A stretch of 64,000 nucleotides of DNA, from positions 310,001 to 374,000 of the forward strand of contig NZ_JAJLRA010000004.1 in assembly GCF_020991365.1 (NCBI RefSeq), given 5' to 3'. The notes under the pieces were generated by a model. The model did not search any database. It was given only the letters and a program-made list of their open reading frames with translations, and was not told the DNA's origin. Each line of letters begins with the position of its first letter. The stretch's first letter is position 1. Of this stretch, positions 8,183-16,152 are shown piece after piece. The DNA is from Streptacidiphilus sp. ASG 303 (GTDB lineage Bacteria > Actinomycetota > Actinomycetes > Streptomycetales > Streptomycetaceae). Position numbers and translations under genes: made by a program.

Positions 8183-9493
8183 TCAGGCCGGGGTGCGCCC
8201 CAGCCGCGTCCCGATCTCCCGCAGCCCGTCCAGGTCGTGGACGTCGCCGGGCAGCGCGGCCACCTCGGTGATCGGCACGTCCGGGTAGACCGAGACGAAG
8301 CGGTCCCGGGTGCTCCGCTCGCGCGCCATCACCTGCATGCGCTCGGCGTGCAGCCGCAGCAGACCGGCCGCCACCGCCTCGGCGGCCGAGGCGGACGGGG
8401 CACCCGTGGAGCCGGAGGACCCGGGGGAGCCGTCGGCGCCGTCGGGGTCCTGCTCCGCGCCGTTCTCCTCCAGCGTCTCGGCGCCCGCCAGGGCCCGCTC
8501 CGCCGTGAGCTGCGGGGCGCCCGTGGTGTGCACCCGGTTGAGCACCAGGCCGGCGAGCGGCATGCGGTCGGCGGCGAGCCGGTCCACGAAGTAGGCCGCC
8601 TCCCGCAGGGCGTCCCGCTCCGGCGCCGCCACCACCAGGAACGCCGTGCCGGGCGCCTGCAGCAGCTTGTACGTGCGGTCGGCGCGCTCGCGGAAGCCGC
8701 CGAACATGGAGTCCAGCGCGGCGACGAAGGTCTGCACGTCCGTCAGGACGTGGGCGCCCAGGACCTTGGTGAGCACCCCGGTGACCAGGCCCATGCCCAC
8801 GCCGAGGAACTTCATCGCGCCGCGCCCGCCGACCTTCGCCGGCGCCGTCAGCACCCGGATGAACCGCCCGTCCAGAAAGGACCCCAGCCGGTTGGGCGCG
8901 TCCAGGAAGTCCAGCGCCGAGCGGCTGGGCGGGGTGTCGACGACGATCAGGTCCCACTCGTCCCGGGCGCGGAGCTGCCCGAGCTTCTCCATCGCCATGT
9001 ACTCCTGCGTGCCGGCGAAGCCGGCCGACAGGGACTGGTAGAAGGGGTTCTCCAGGATGGTCCGGGCCCGCTCCGGGTCGGAGTGGGCGAGGACGATCTC
9101 GTCGAACGTCCGCTTCATGTCCAGCATCATCGCGAACAGCTCGCCGCCGTTGTCGCCGGCGACGCCCTTGACCGGCCGCGGGGTGTTGTCCAGCTCGCTG
9201 AGGCCCATGGACTGGGCCAGCCGCCGGGCCGGGTCGATGGTCAGCACCACGACGCGGCGGCCCCGTTCGGCCGCGCGCACCCCCAGCGCCGCCGCGGTGG
9301 TGGTCTTGCCGACGCCGCCGGAGCCGCAGCACACGATGATCCGGGTGTCGGGGTCGTCGAGGAGGGCGTCGACGTCGAGGGAGGGGTCCGCGAGCCCGGC
9401 CGGGCTCTTCTCCGCCGTCCCGGTCCGGTCCGTCCCGGTCCGGTCCGGTCCGGTCGCGCCCGCCTTGGCCCGGCCCTTCGCCTGCGCGCTCAC
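8183..9493 (-). CDS. ArsA/Get3-type ATPase, second subunit
   Basis: 436 aa from the GTG at 9493, which overlaps the upstream gene's stop by 4 nt (GTGA), so the two are translationally coupled. The P-loop is GSGGVGKTTT near residue 57, with an ArsA-type DTPPS switch (VVDTPPSRSALDF) further on. A Gly/Ser/Asp-rich insertion, an alternating helical tail and an acidic N-terminal extension are also visible. The partner gene is immediately upstream. M. tuberculosis has the same pair (Rv3679/Rv3680) beside whiB4, reported to form a Get3-like complex linked to tolerance of reactive metabolites. No arsenite-pump gene is near, so arsenic resistance is unlikely. Confidence 0.9.
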   Translation of the reverse strand: MSAQAKGRAKAGATGPDRTGTDRTGTAEKSPAGLADPSLDVDALLDDPDTRIIVCCGSGGVGKTTTAAALGVRAAERGRRVVVLTIDPARRLAQSMGLSELDNTPRPVKGVAGDNGGELFAMMLDMKRTFDEIVLAHSDPERARTILENPFYQSLSAGFAGTQEYMAMEKLGQLRARDEWDLIVVDTPPSRSALDFLDAPNRLGSFLDGRFIRVLTAPAKVGGRGAMKFLGVGMGLVTGVLTKVLGAHVLTDVQTFVAALDSMFGGFRERADRTYKLLQAPGTAFLVVAAPERDALREAAYFVDRLAADRMPLAGLVLNRVHTTGAPQLTAERALAGAETLEENGAEQDPDGADGSPGSSGSTGAPSASAAEAVAAGLLRLHAERMQVMARERSTRDRFVSVYPDVPITEVAALPGDVHDLDGLREIGTRLGRTPA

Positions 9494-10542
9494 GCCGCCC
9501 CCTGCCGCTTCAGTTCGGCCGCCAGCCGGTAGAGGCCCCCCAGGTCCACGCCCCCGCCCAGCAGCGGCAGTTCGTACGAGGGGAGCTCGAGCTGCTCCAG
9601 GTCGGCGCGCTGCCCGCGCTCCAGCAGCACCCGCTCGGCGTGCTCGCGGGCCTGGTCCAGCAGCGGGTCCAGCAGCGGCTCCACGTGGGCGCGGACCCCC
9701 GTCGCGCTGCGGGACCGGCCGCCCAGCCCGGCGTCCACGAGGGCCCGGGCCACCTCCTCGCGGTGGTCGCCGTCGACCGCCCGCACCGCCGCCTCGTCCA
9801 GCACCGGCGGCCGGACCATGTTCACCACGACGCCGCCGACCGGCAGCCCGGCCTCCCGCAGCTCGCCGACGCCGTCCACCGTCTCCTGCACCGGCATCTC
9901 CTCCAGCAGGGTCACCAGGTGGACGGCGGTCTCGGGCGAGCGGATCACCCGCATCACCGCCTGGGCCTGGTTGTGTATGGGGCCGAACCGGGCCAGGCCC
10001 GCGACCTCCGTGTTGACGTTGAGGAAGCGGGTGATGCGGCCGGTCGGCGGGGCGTCCATGACCACCGCGTCGTAGGCGCGGCCGCCGGGGCCCTTGCGCC
10101 GGGCCGCCTCGCACGCCTTCCCGGTGAGCAGCACGTCCCGCAGGCCGGGCGCGATGGTGGTCGCGAAGTCGATGGCGCCCAGCTTGCGCAGGGCCTTGCC
10201 CGCCCGGCCGAGCTTGTAGAACATCTCCAGGTACTCCAGGAGGGCCTGCTCCGGGTCGATCGCCAGCGCGAACACCTCGCCGGTGCCGGCGCCCTCCAGG
10301 CCCAGCTGCGCCGGGGAGACGGAGGCGACCTTCCGCTCCTCGTAGGGGAGGGCCGCGATGCCGAACAGCTCGGCGATGCCCTGCCGCCCCTCGACCTCGA
10401 TCAGCAGGGTGCGGCGCCCCTCGGCGGCCAGGGCGATGGCCAGGGCGGCGGCCACCGTGGTCTTGCCGGTGCCGCCCTTGCCGCTGACCACGTGCAGCCG
10501 GACGCCCTCCCAGTCCGGGCCCGCCTCCGGCGTGTCCGCCAT
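9490..10542 (-). CDS. ArsA/Get3-type ATPase, first subunit
   Basis: 350 aa from the ATG at 10542, preceded by GAGG at a good distance; an ATG 12 nt further upstream is the alternative. The P-loop GKGGTGKTT spans residues 21-29 with the deviant-Walker Lys22, and the switch motif is VVMDAPPTGRI. It is a dimerising anion-pump-type ATPase without membrane segments. It is co-transcribed and coupled with the second ArsA-type gene (4-nt overlap), and the pair probably form a heterodimer. The proteins share the fold but differ in length and charge. Client and membrane partner are unknown. Confidence 0.9.
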   Translation of the reverse strand: MADTPEAGPDWEGVRLHVVSGKGGTGKTTVAAALAIALAAEGRRTLLIEVEGRQGIAELFGIAALPYEERKVASVSPAQLGLEGAGTGEVFALAIDPEQALLEYLEMFYKLGRAGKALRKLGAIDFATTIAPGLRDVLLTGKACEAARRKGPGGRAYDAVVMDAPPTGRITRFLNVNTEVAGLARFGPIHNQAQAVMRVIRSPETAVHLVTLLEEMPVQETVDGVGELREAGLPVGGVVVNMVRPPVLDEAAVRAVDGDHREEVARALVDAGLGGRSRSATGVRAHVEPLLDPLLDQAREHAERVLLERGQRADLEQLELPSYELPLLGGGVDLGGLYRLAAELKRQGAA

Positions 10543-10720
10543 GCTCGACCTCATCCCGCCGGCTCCGTCCGAATCGTCCGCGTGGTGCATCCCTGGCCGC
10601 CGGACCCCTGCCCGGCGGGGGAGTGCCCACGCTGCGAGGGTAGCCAGCGCACCCGGCGGATGCAGGGACAGCCCGGGGACGAGGAGGGATTTGCAGCCTT
10701 TTGTGTCTGACCTCACAGGC

Positions 10721-10754
10721 GTCCGGACGGGTGTCCGGACGGGTGTCCGGGCGG
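10721..10754. repeat. 12-bp tandem repeat (GTCCGGACGGGT) upstream of the small-protein operon
   Basis: Two exact copies plus a third imperfect 10-nt copy lie in the 303-bp divergent spacer (10543-10845). Nothing else was recognised in that spacer apart from promoter space for both operons. Confidence 0.8.
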
Positions 10755-10845
10755 AGGCCGGGTCGGGGTCCGGACGGGTTCCCGCCCCCGCCCGCGCGGC
10801 GGGTGCGCCGCGAGGGAGGGGCGCGGCAGCCGTTAGAGTCGCCCC

Positions 10846-11007
10846 ATGACCAAGTGGGAATACGTGACGGTGCCGCTGCTGGTGCACGCGACCAAGCAGA
10901 TCCTGGACACCTGGGGCGAGGACGGCTGGGAGCTGGTGCAGGTCGTGCCGGGGCCGAACAACCCCGAGCAGCTGGTGGCCTACCTCAAGCGGGAGAAGCA
11001 GGCGTGA
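10846..11007 (+). CDS. Small conserved actinobacterial protein (DUF4177-like)
   Basis: 53 aa with an aromatic, beta-rich pattern (WEYVTVPLL, then WGEDGWELVQV) typical of DUF4177-like mini-proteins. No signal peptide or catalytic motif is seen. Its stop overlaps the RidA start (GTGA), so both are translated from one transcript. The gene is strongly conserved in this position in streptomycetes (from memory), which suggests partnership with the RidA protein or the divergent ArsA-type pair. Function unknown. Confidence 0.85.
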   Translation: MTKWEYVTVPLLVHATKQILDTWGEDGWELVQVVPGPNNPEQLVAYLKREKQA

Positions 11008-11471
11008 GCGCGGTGGAGCGGCGCCTCGCCGAGCTCGGCCTGACCGTGCCCGAGGTCGTCCCCCCGCTCGCGGCCTATGTCCCGGCCGTCCGGTCGGGGG
11101 ACTTCGTGTTCACCTCCGGTCAGCTGCCGCTGGTCGCCGGGACGATGGAGCACACCGGCAAGGTCGGCGCCGAGGTCACCCCCGAGGAGGCCAAGGCCCA
11201 GGCCCGGATCTGCGCGCTCAACGCGCTGGCCGCCGTCAAGTCGGTCGTCGGCGACCTGGACCGGGTCGAGCAGGTCGTCAAGGTCGTCGGATTCGTCGCC
11301 TCCGCGCCCGACTTCACCGGCCAGCCCGGGGTCGTCAACGGCGCCAGCGAGCTGCTGGGCGAGGTCCTCGGCGACGCCGGGGTGCACGCCCGCAGCGCGG
11401 TCGGCGTGGCGGTGCTGCCGCTGGACGCGCCGGTCGAGGTCGAGATCCAGGTGCGGGTCTCCGCCGGCTGA
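11004..11471 (+). CDS. RidA/YjgF-family protein
   Basis: 155 aa from the GTG at 11004, overlapping the previous stop by 4 nt. It has the RidA fold signature: FTSGQLPLV, then GKVGAEVTPEEAKAQA, NALAAVKSVVGDLDRVEQVVKV and a C-terminal ARSAVGVAVLPLDAPVEVE. It belongs to the longer actinobacterial subgroup (compare Rv3678c). Family members hydrolyse reactive enamine/imine intermediates or bind small metabolites in trimer clefts. The exact substrate here cannot be assigned from sequence. Confidence 0.9.
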   Translation: MSAVERRLAELGLTVPEVVPPLAAYVPAVRSGDFVFTSGQLPLVAGTMEHTGKVGAEVTPEEAKAQARICALNALAAVKSVVGDLDRVEQVVKVVGFVASAPDFTGQPGVVNGASELLGEVLGDAGVHARSAVGVAVLPLDAPVEVEIQVRVSAG

Positions 11472-11564
11472 ACCCCCCACCGCAGTCCTCCCGGCCCCGC
11501 GTCCGGCGGGCGGCCCCGCAGTGCGGCCGTTCGCTTTTCGGGCGCGGGGCCGTAGCATCCGCCC

Positions 11565-12512
11565 ATGGGTGATCAGCGCATGGGCGGCGGACGCACGGGC
11601 GGCGGGCGCGCGGACGGCCGGACGGCGGGCGGCCCGTCCGCAGCCGCCGCGATGCCGCCGTCGTGGCCGGACCGGATCAGGGCCCTCGCGGCCGGCGCGT
11701 ACGAGCCGCCGGTCCCGCGCCGCGCCGCGACCGTGGTGCTGCTGCGGGACGCCGGCCCGGGCATGGAGGCGTACCTGCTGCGGCGCCGCGCCTCGATGGC
11801 CTTCGCCGCCGGGATGTACGCCTACCCCGGCGGCGCCGTGGACCCGCGCGACGCCGACCTCCACGTCGACTGGGCCGGTCCGCCGCCCGGGGAGTGGGCC
11901 CGCAGGCTGGGCACCGACCCGGCCGCGGCGCAGGCGGTGGTCTGCGCGGCCGTGCGGGAGACCTTCGAGGAGTCCGGGGTCCTGCTCGCGGGCCCGGACG
12001 CCGGCTCGGTGGTCGCCGACACCTCGGGGGAGGAGTGGCGGGCGGCCCGCGCGGCGCTGGAGGCCCACGAGACCTCCTTCGCCGCCTTCCTGCGGGAGCG
12101 CGGCCTGGTGCTGCGCAGCGACCTGCTGGGCGCCTGGGCGCGCTGGATCACGCCGGAGTTCGAGGAGCGCCGCTACGACACCTGGTTCTTCGTGGCGGTG
12201 CTGCCGGGCGGCCAGCATGCCGCGGACGCCACGGGGGAGGCGGACAGGGTGGTCTGGACGGCCCCCGCCGCGGCGGTCGCCGGCTTCGAGGAGGGACGGC
12301 TCGGCATGCTGCCGCCGACCGTCACCGTGCTCCGCGAACTGGCCCCGCTGGGCACCCCGGCGGCGGCGCTCGCGGCCTCCCGCGACCGCCGCCTGGACCC
12401 GGTCATGGCCGAGACCGCCGTCGACGGCGACCGGGTGACGGTGCGCTGGCCCGGCCACGAGCACCTCACGCTCGACGGCATCTTCCCGCCGGCCGGGGGC
12501 GGTGCGCGGTGA
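11565..12512 (+). CDS. NUDIX hydrolase with interrupted NUDIX box (NUDT19-like)
   Basis: 315 aa. After a low-complexity Gly/Arg/Ala start (residues 1-30) comes a NUDIX fold with RRASMAFAAGMYAYPGG and, about 40 residues later, AAVRETFEESGVLL, which carries the REx2EE metal-binding core. The long insertion between the GG and REx2EE parts is typical of NUDT19/RP2-type CoA-diphosphate hydrolases. Start choice is uncertain: a Met at residue 30 (AAAAMPPSW) could also begin the conserved part. The next gene starts within its stop codon (GTGA), so the two are coupled. Confidence 0.87.
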   Translation: MGDQRMGGGRTGGGRADGRTAGGPSAAAAMPPSWPDRIRALAAGAYEPPVPRRAATVVLLRDAGPGMEAYLLRRRASMAFAAGMYAYPGGAVDPRDADLHVDWAGPPPGEWARRLGTDPAAAQAVVCAAVRETFEESGVLLAGPDAGSVVADTSGEEWRAARAALEAHETSFAAFLRERGLVLRSDLLGAWARWITPEFEERRYDTWFFVAVLPGGQHAADATGEADRVVWTAPAAAVAGFEEGRLGMLPPTVTVLRELAPLGTPAAALAASRDRRLDPVMAETAVDGDRVTVRWPGHEHLTLDGIFPPAGGGAR

Positions 12513-13330
12513 CCGGCATACTCCCCGGCGCCCCGCTGCCGCGGATCGGCGGCCCGGCCACCGAGCGGGCCGTCTGCGTGCTCGCCCCCAACCCGTCCCC
12601 GATGACGCTGGACGGCACCAACACCTGGATCCTCTCCGAGCCCGGCTCCGACCTGGCGGTCGTCGTCGACCCAGGCCCCCTCCACGAGGACCACCTGCGG
12701 GCCGTGGTGCGGACCGCCGAGGAGCTCGGCAAGCGCGTCGCGCTGACCCTGCTGACCCACGGCCACGCCGACCACGCCGAGGGCGCCGCCCGCTTCGCCG
12801 AGCTCACCCGCACCCCCGTGCGCGCCCTGGACCCGGCGCACCGCCTGGGCGGTGAGGGGCTGCACCACGGCGACACCGTCACCACGGGCGGCCTGGAGCT
12901 GAGGGTCCTCGGCACCCCCGGCCACACCTCCGACTCGCTCTGCTTCCACCTGCCCACCGACGGCGCCGTCCTCACCGGCGACACCGTGCTGGGCCGGGGC
13001 ACCACCATGGTCGCCCACCCGGACGGCACGCTCGGCGACTACCTCGACTCGCTGCGCCGGCTGCGCACCCTCGCCGCGGAGCAGGGGGTGGCGACGGTGC
13101 TGCCCGGCCACGGGCCGGTGCTGGCCGACGCCCTCGGCGCGGTGGACTACTACCTGGCGCACCGGGCGAGCCGGCTCGCGCAGGTGGAGACCGCGGTGGA
13201 GGCGGGCCACCGCACCGCGGCGGACGTGGTGGCGCACGTGTACGCGGACGTCGACCGGTCGCTGTGGCCGGCGGCCGAGCTCTCGGTGCGGGCGCAGCTG
13301 CGGTACCTGGAGGACCACGGCCTCATCTGA
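12509..13330 (+). CDS. Metallo-beta-lactamase-fold hydrolase (LACTB2-like)
   Basis: 273 aa from the GTG at 12509, coupled to the NUDIX gene. The zinc motif T-H-G-H-A-D-H-A-E is followed by GTPGHTSDSL, LTGDTVLG and LPGHGP, the ordered ligands of the MBL superfamily. A C-terminal winged-helix-like region (EAGHRTAADVVAHVY to LRYLEDHG) is characteristic of LACTB2 relatives, which act as endoribonucleases or glyoxalase II-like hydrolases. The M. tuberculosis counterpart at this locus is Rv3677c. No signal peptide, so it is cytoplasmic. A strong terminator follows. Confidence 0.92.
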   Translation: MTGILPGAPLPRIGGPATERAVCVLAPNPSPMTLDGTNTWILSEPGSDLAVVVDPGPLHEDHLRAVVRTAEELGKRVALTLLTHGHADHAEGAARFAELTRTPVRALDPAHRLGGEGLHHGDTVTTGGLELRVLGTPGHTSDSLCFHLPTDGAVLTGDTVLGRGTTMVAHPDGTLGDYLDSLRRLRTLAAEQGVATVLPGHGPVLADALGAVDYYLAHRASRLAQVETAVEAGHRTAADVVAHVYADVDRSLWPAAELSVRAQLRYLEDHGLI

Positions 13331-13343
13331 GCGCGGACGCGCC

Positions 13344-13375
13344 GCGGCCCGGACACCGCACGGTGTCCGGGCCGC
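13344..13375. terminator. Terminator after the MBL-fold hydrolase gene
   Basis: GCGGCCCGGACACCG (13344-13358) pairs with 13361-13375, forming a 14-15 bp stem 13 nt past the stop. It may also serve the convergent crp gene. Confidence 0.85.
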
Positions 13376-13482
13376 GTGTGCTCCGCCGGGCATGCGCCCT
13401 GTCCGGCACGAGTCCTGTCCGGTGCGTGCGGTCGCCGCGCACCGGTTCCCGCCCGCACCGGTCGGGTGCGGGCGGCCCCGGG

Positions 13483-14157
13483 TCAGCGGGACCGGCGGGC
13501 GAGGCGCTCCACGTCGAGGAGGATGACCGCGCGGGCCTCCAGCCGCAGCCAGCCGCGGCCGGCGAAGTCGGCGAGGGCCTTGTTGACCGTCTCGCGGGAG
13601 GCGCCGACGAGCTGGGCCAGCTCCTCCTGGGTGAGGTCGTGCACCACGTGGATGCCCTCCTCCGACTGCACGCCGAAGCGCCGGGAGAGGTCCAGCAGCG
13701 CCTTGGCGACCCGGCCGGGCACGTCGGAGAAGACCAGGTCGGACATGCTGTCGTTGGTCCTGCGCAGCCGGCGGGCGATGGCCCGCAGCAGCGACATGGC
13801 CACCTCGGGGCGGGCGTGCAGCCACGGCTGCAGGTCGCCGTGGCCCAGGCCGAGCAGCTTCACCTCGGTGAGCGCGGTGGCGGTGGCCGTGCGCGGGCCC
13901 GGGTCGAAGAGGGAGAGCTCGCCGATCATCTCGCTGGGGCCCAGGACGGCCAGCATGTTCTCGCGGCCGTCGGGCGACGCGCGGTGCAGCTTGATCTTGC
14001 CCTCGACGACCACGTACAGACGGTCGCCGGGGTCGCCCTCGTGGAAGAGCGATTCGCCGCGCGCGAGGGTCACCTCGGTCATCGAGGCACGCAGCTCCGC
14101 CGACTGCTCGTCGTCGAGAGCCGCGAAGAGCGGCGCGCGCCGCAGAACGTCGTCCAC
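13483..14157 (-). CDS. crp: Crp/Fnr-family cyclic nucleotide-responsive regulator
   Basis: 224 aa from the GTG at 14157, with AGGAGG 6 nt upstream. Residues about 10-115 form the cNMP-binding beta-roll, with FHEGDPGDRLYVVVEGKIKL and the phosphate-binding cassette GELSLFDPGPRTATA. The dimer helix follows, then a winged helix with LTQEELAQLVGASRETVNKAL as recognition region. It is the orthologue by position and sequence of S. coelicolor Crp (SCO3571), which controls germination and secondary metabolism, and of Rv3676. A GTG-N8-CAC palindrome 60 bp upstream could be an autoregulatory site. Confidence 0.95.
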   Translation of the reverse strand: MDDVLRRAPLFAALDDEQSAELRASMTEVTLARGESLFHEGDPGDRLYVVVEGKIKLHRASPDGRENMLAVLGPSEMIGELSLFDPGPRTATATALTEVKLLGLGHGDLQPWLHARPEVAMSLLRAIARRLRRTNDSMSDLVFSDVPGRVAKALLDLSRRFGVQSEEGIHVVHDLTQEELAQLVGASRETVNKALADFAGRGWLRLEARAVILLDVERLARRSR

Positions 14158-14216
14158 GGGAGTCCTCCTGTTCCGCCGGGTACGTCCGGCTCCCCATCAT
14201 GCACGACGGGAAAACA

Positions 14217-14230
14217 GTGCGATCAATCAC
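14217..14230. promoter_or_regulatory. Possible Crp-binding palindrome upstream of crp
   Basis: GTGCGATCAATCAC has the GTG-N8-CAC symmetry of the published Streptomyces Crp motif (GTG-N6-GNCAC, recalled), with one mismatch on each strand. It lies in the 186-bp space between crp and nth, so it could serve either gene. Confidence 0.4.
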
Positions 14231-14343
14231 AAGGATGACGCATTCAGTACCGATCATATGAGGAAGGGGGTCGTGCAGGGCGCCACCGGGGCGGATCGAC
14301 GGCTTCGCCGCTCGCCGTCGGCGCCGGGCCGTAGGCTGGTCGG

Positions 14344-15303
14344 GTGCCGAAGACCCCCGCGCCGAAGACCCCCGCGGTCCCGAGGACCGCCGCCGCACCG
14401 GAGACCGCGCCGTCCGGGGCGGGGGCGCGGAGCGCGCCGGGACGCGGCCCAGAGAAGGCCGCGAAGGCGGCCCCGAAGGCCGCCCCGGGGAAGGAGACCA
14501 GGCTCGGCATGGTCCGGCGGGCCCGGCGCATCAACCGCGCCCTGGCCGAGGTGTACCCGTACGCGCACCCCGAGCTGGACTTCGAGAACCCCTTCCAGCT
14601 GCTCGTCGCCACGGTGCTCTCCGCCCAGACCACCGACCTGAGGGTGAACCAGACGACGCCCGCCCTCTTCGCGCGCTACCCGACGCCGGACGACATGGCG
14701 GCCGCGGACCCGGAGCAGCTGGAGGAGCTGATCCGGCCGACCGGCTTCTTCCGGGCCAAGGCCAGGTCGCTGCTGGGGCTGTCCGCTGAGCTGCGGGACC
14801 GCTTCGGCGGCGAGGTGCCCGGCCGGCTGGAGGACCTCGTCACCCTGCCCGGCGTCGGCCGCAAGACCGCCAACGTGGTGCTGGGCAACGTCTTCGGCGT
14901 CCCCGGCATCACGGTGGACACCCACTTCGGCCGCCTCGCGCGCCGCTTCGGGTGGACGGACGAGACCGACCCGGAGCGGGTCGAGGCGGTGGTCGCGGAG
15001 ATCTTCCCGAAGAGCGAGTGGACGATGCTCTCGCACCGGGTCGTCTTCCACGGCCGCCGGATCTGCCACGCCCGCCGGCCCGCCTGCGGCGCCTGCCCGA
15101 TCGCGCCGCTCTGCCCCTCCTACGGCGAGGGCGAGACCGACCCGGAGAAGGCGCGGAAGCTGCTGAAGTACGAGAAGGGCGGCCAGCCCGGCCAGCGGCT
15201 CAGGCCGCCCGCCGACTACCCGGGCGAGGCGGCGGCGATCGGCTCGGCAGCCGGGGGGGCCACCCCGGACACGGCCGCACCGGACGCGGCGGGGGAGTCG
15301 TGA
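14344..15303 (+). CDS. nth: Endonuclease III (DNA glycosylase/AP lyase)
   Basis: 319 aa from the GTG at 14344. A 55-residue Ala/Pro/Lys-rich N-terminal extension precedes the catalytic core. The helix-hairpin-helix reads [14 protein letters not shown] with catalytic Lys174, and Asp192 lies in VDTHFGRLA; the 18-residue spacing matches E. coli Lys120/Asp138. A C-x6-C-x2-C-x5-C [4Fe-4S] motif follows ([17 protein letters not shown]). The enzyme excises oxidised pyrimidines and nicks abasic sites. The Pro/Ala-rich tail after about residue 280 is low complexity. It is coupled by a GTGA overlap to the NUDIX gene, as nth and Rv3672c are neighbours in mycobacteria. Confidence 0.95.
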   Translation: MPKTPAPKTPAVPRTAAAPETAPSGAGARSAPGRGPEKAAKAAPKAAPGKETRLGMVRRARRINRALAEVYPYAHPELDFENPFQLLVATVLSAQTTDLRVNQTTPALFARYPTPDDMAAADPEQLEELIRPTGFFRAKARSLLGLSAELRDRFGGEVPGRLEDLVTLPGVGRKTANVVLGNVFGVPGITVDTHFGRLARRFGWTDETDPERVEAVVAEIFPKSEWTMLSHRVVFHGRRICHARRPACGACPIAPLCPSYGEGETDPEKARKLLKYEKGGQPGQRLRPPADYPGEAAAIGSAAGGATPDTAAPDAAGES

Positions 15304-16019
15304 CGGCGCCGGTCGAGCGGGACGGCCTGCCCGGCTGGCTGCTGCCGGTCCGGGACGCCGCGGAGCGCGTGGAGCCGCACCAGCTGAGCCGCTTCCTGCC
15401 GCCGCCGGACGGGGGCCGCCGCTCCGCCGTGCTGGTGCTCTTCGGCGAGGACGCGCACGGCCCGGACCTGCTGCTCATCGAGCGGGCCAGGTCGCTGCGC
15501 TCGCACGCGGGCCAGCCCTCGTTCCCGGGCGGCGCGCTGGACCCGGAGGACGGCGACCCGCGGGGGGACGGCCCGGTCAACGCCGCGCTGCGCGAGGCCC
15601 GGGAGGAGACGGGTGTCGACCCGGACGGCATCCAGGTGTTCGGGGTGCTGCCGGACCTCTACATCCCGGTCAGCGACTTCGTGGTGACGCCGGTGCTGGG
15701 CTGGTGGCGGGAGCCGTCGCCGGTCGCGGCGGTCGACCCGGCGGAGGTGGCCTCGGTCTTCCGCGTCCCGGTCGCCGACCTCACCGACCCGGCCAACCGG
15801 GCCCGGCTGCGGCACCCCAGCGGCTACACGGGCCCGGCCTTCCTGGTCGCCGGGCGCGTGGTGTGGGGGTTCACCGCCGGGGTGATCGACCGGGTGCTGC
15901 ACCACAGCGGCCTGGAGCGGCCCTGGGACACCTCCCGCGTCGTCCGGCTCTCCGAGGAGGCCTTCGGCCTGGCGGTCGGTGAGCACGAGCGGCTCCGCGG
16001 CGGCCCGCCGCGCGGCTGA
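15300..16019 (+). CDS. NUDIX CoA pyrophosphatase
   Basis: 239 aa from the GTG at 15300, overlapping the nth stop by 4 nt. It carries the CoA-specific UPF0035-type signature around [21 protein letters not shown] directly ahead of the NUDIX box, which ends [17 protein letters not shown]. It should cleave CoA or its derivatives to phosphopantetheine and 3',5'-ADP. Pairing with nth is conserved across actinobacteria, possibly to sanitise nucleotide-like pools. No membrane segment. After it, 133 bp of GC-rich spacer separates the convergent MFS gene. Confidence 0.9.
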   Translation: MTAPVERDGLPGWLLPVRDAAERVEPHQLSRFLPPPDGGRRSAVLVLFGEDAHGPDLLLIERARSLRSHAGQPSFPGGALDPEDGDPRGDGPVNAALREAREETGVDPDGIQVFGVLPDLYIPVSDFVVTPVLGWWREPSPVAAVDPAEVASVFRVPVADLTDPANRARLRHPSGYTGPAFLVAGRVVWGFTAGVIDRVLHHSGLERPWDTSRVVRLSEEAFGLAVGEHERLRGGPPRG

Positions 16020-16152
16020 CCCGCCGCGCGGCCGGGCCCCGGGGCCGCCGGGTCCTGGTCGGGCCCGGCCTGGCCCCGGGCCGCCGACGCCGGAGGGCGG
16101 GCACGGAGACCCGTGCCCGCCCCCCGGGGGGACGCCGGTACCGGCCGGCCCG

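Noticed and set aside
8183-10542. Arsenite efflux ATPases (arsA operon)
   Set aside because: No arsB, arsC, arsD or ArsR-type gene is near, and the coupled pair next to wblA fits the conserved Get3-like mycobacterial pair better.
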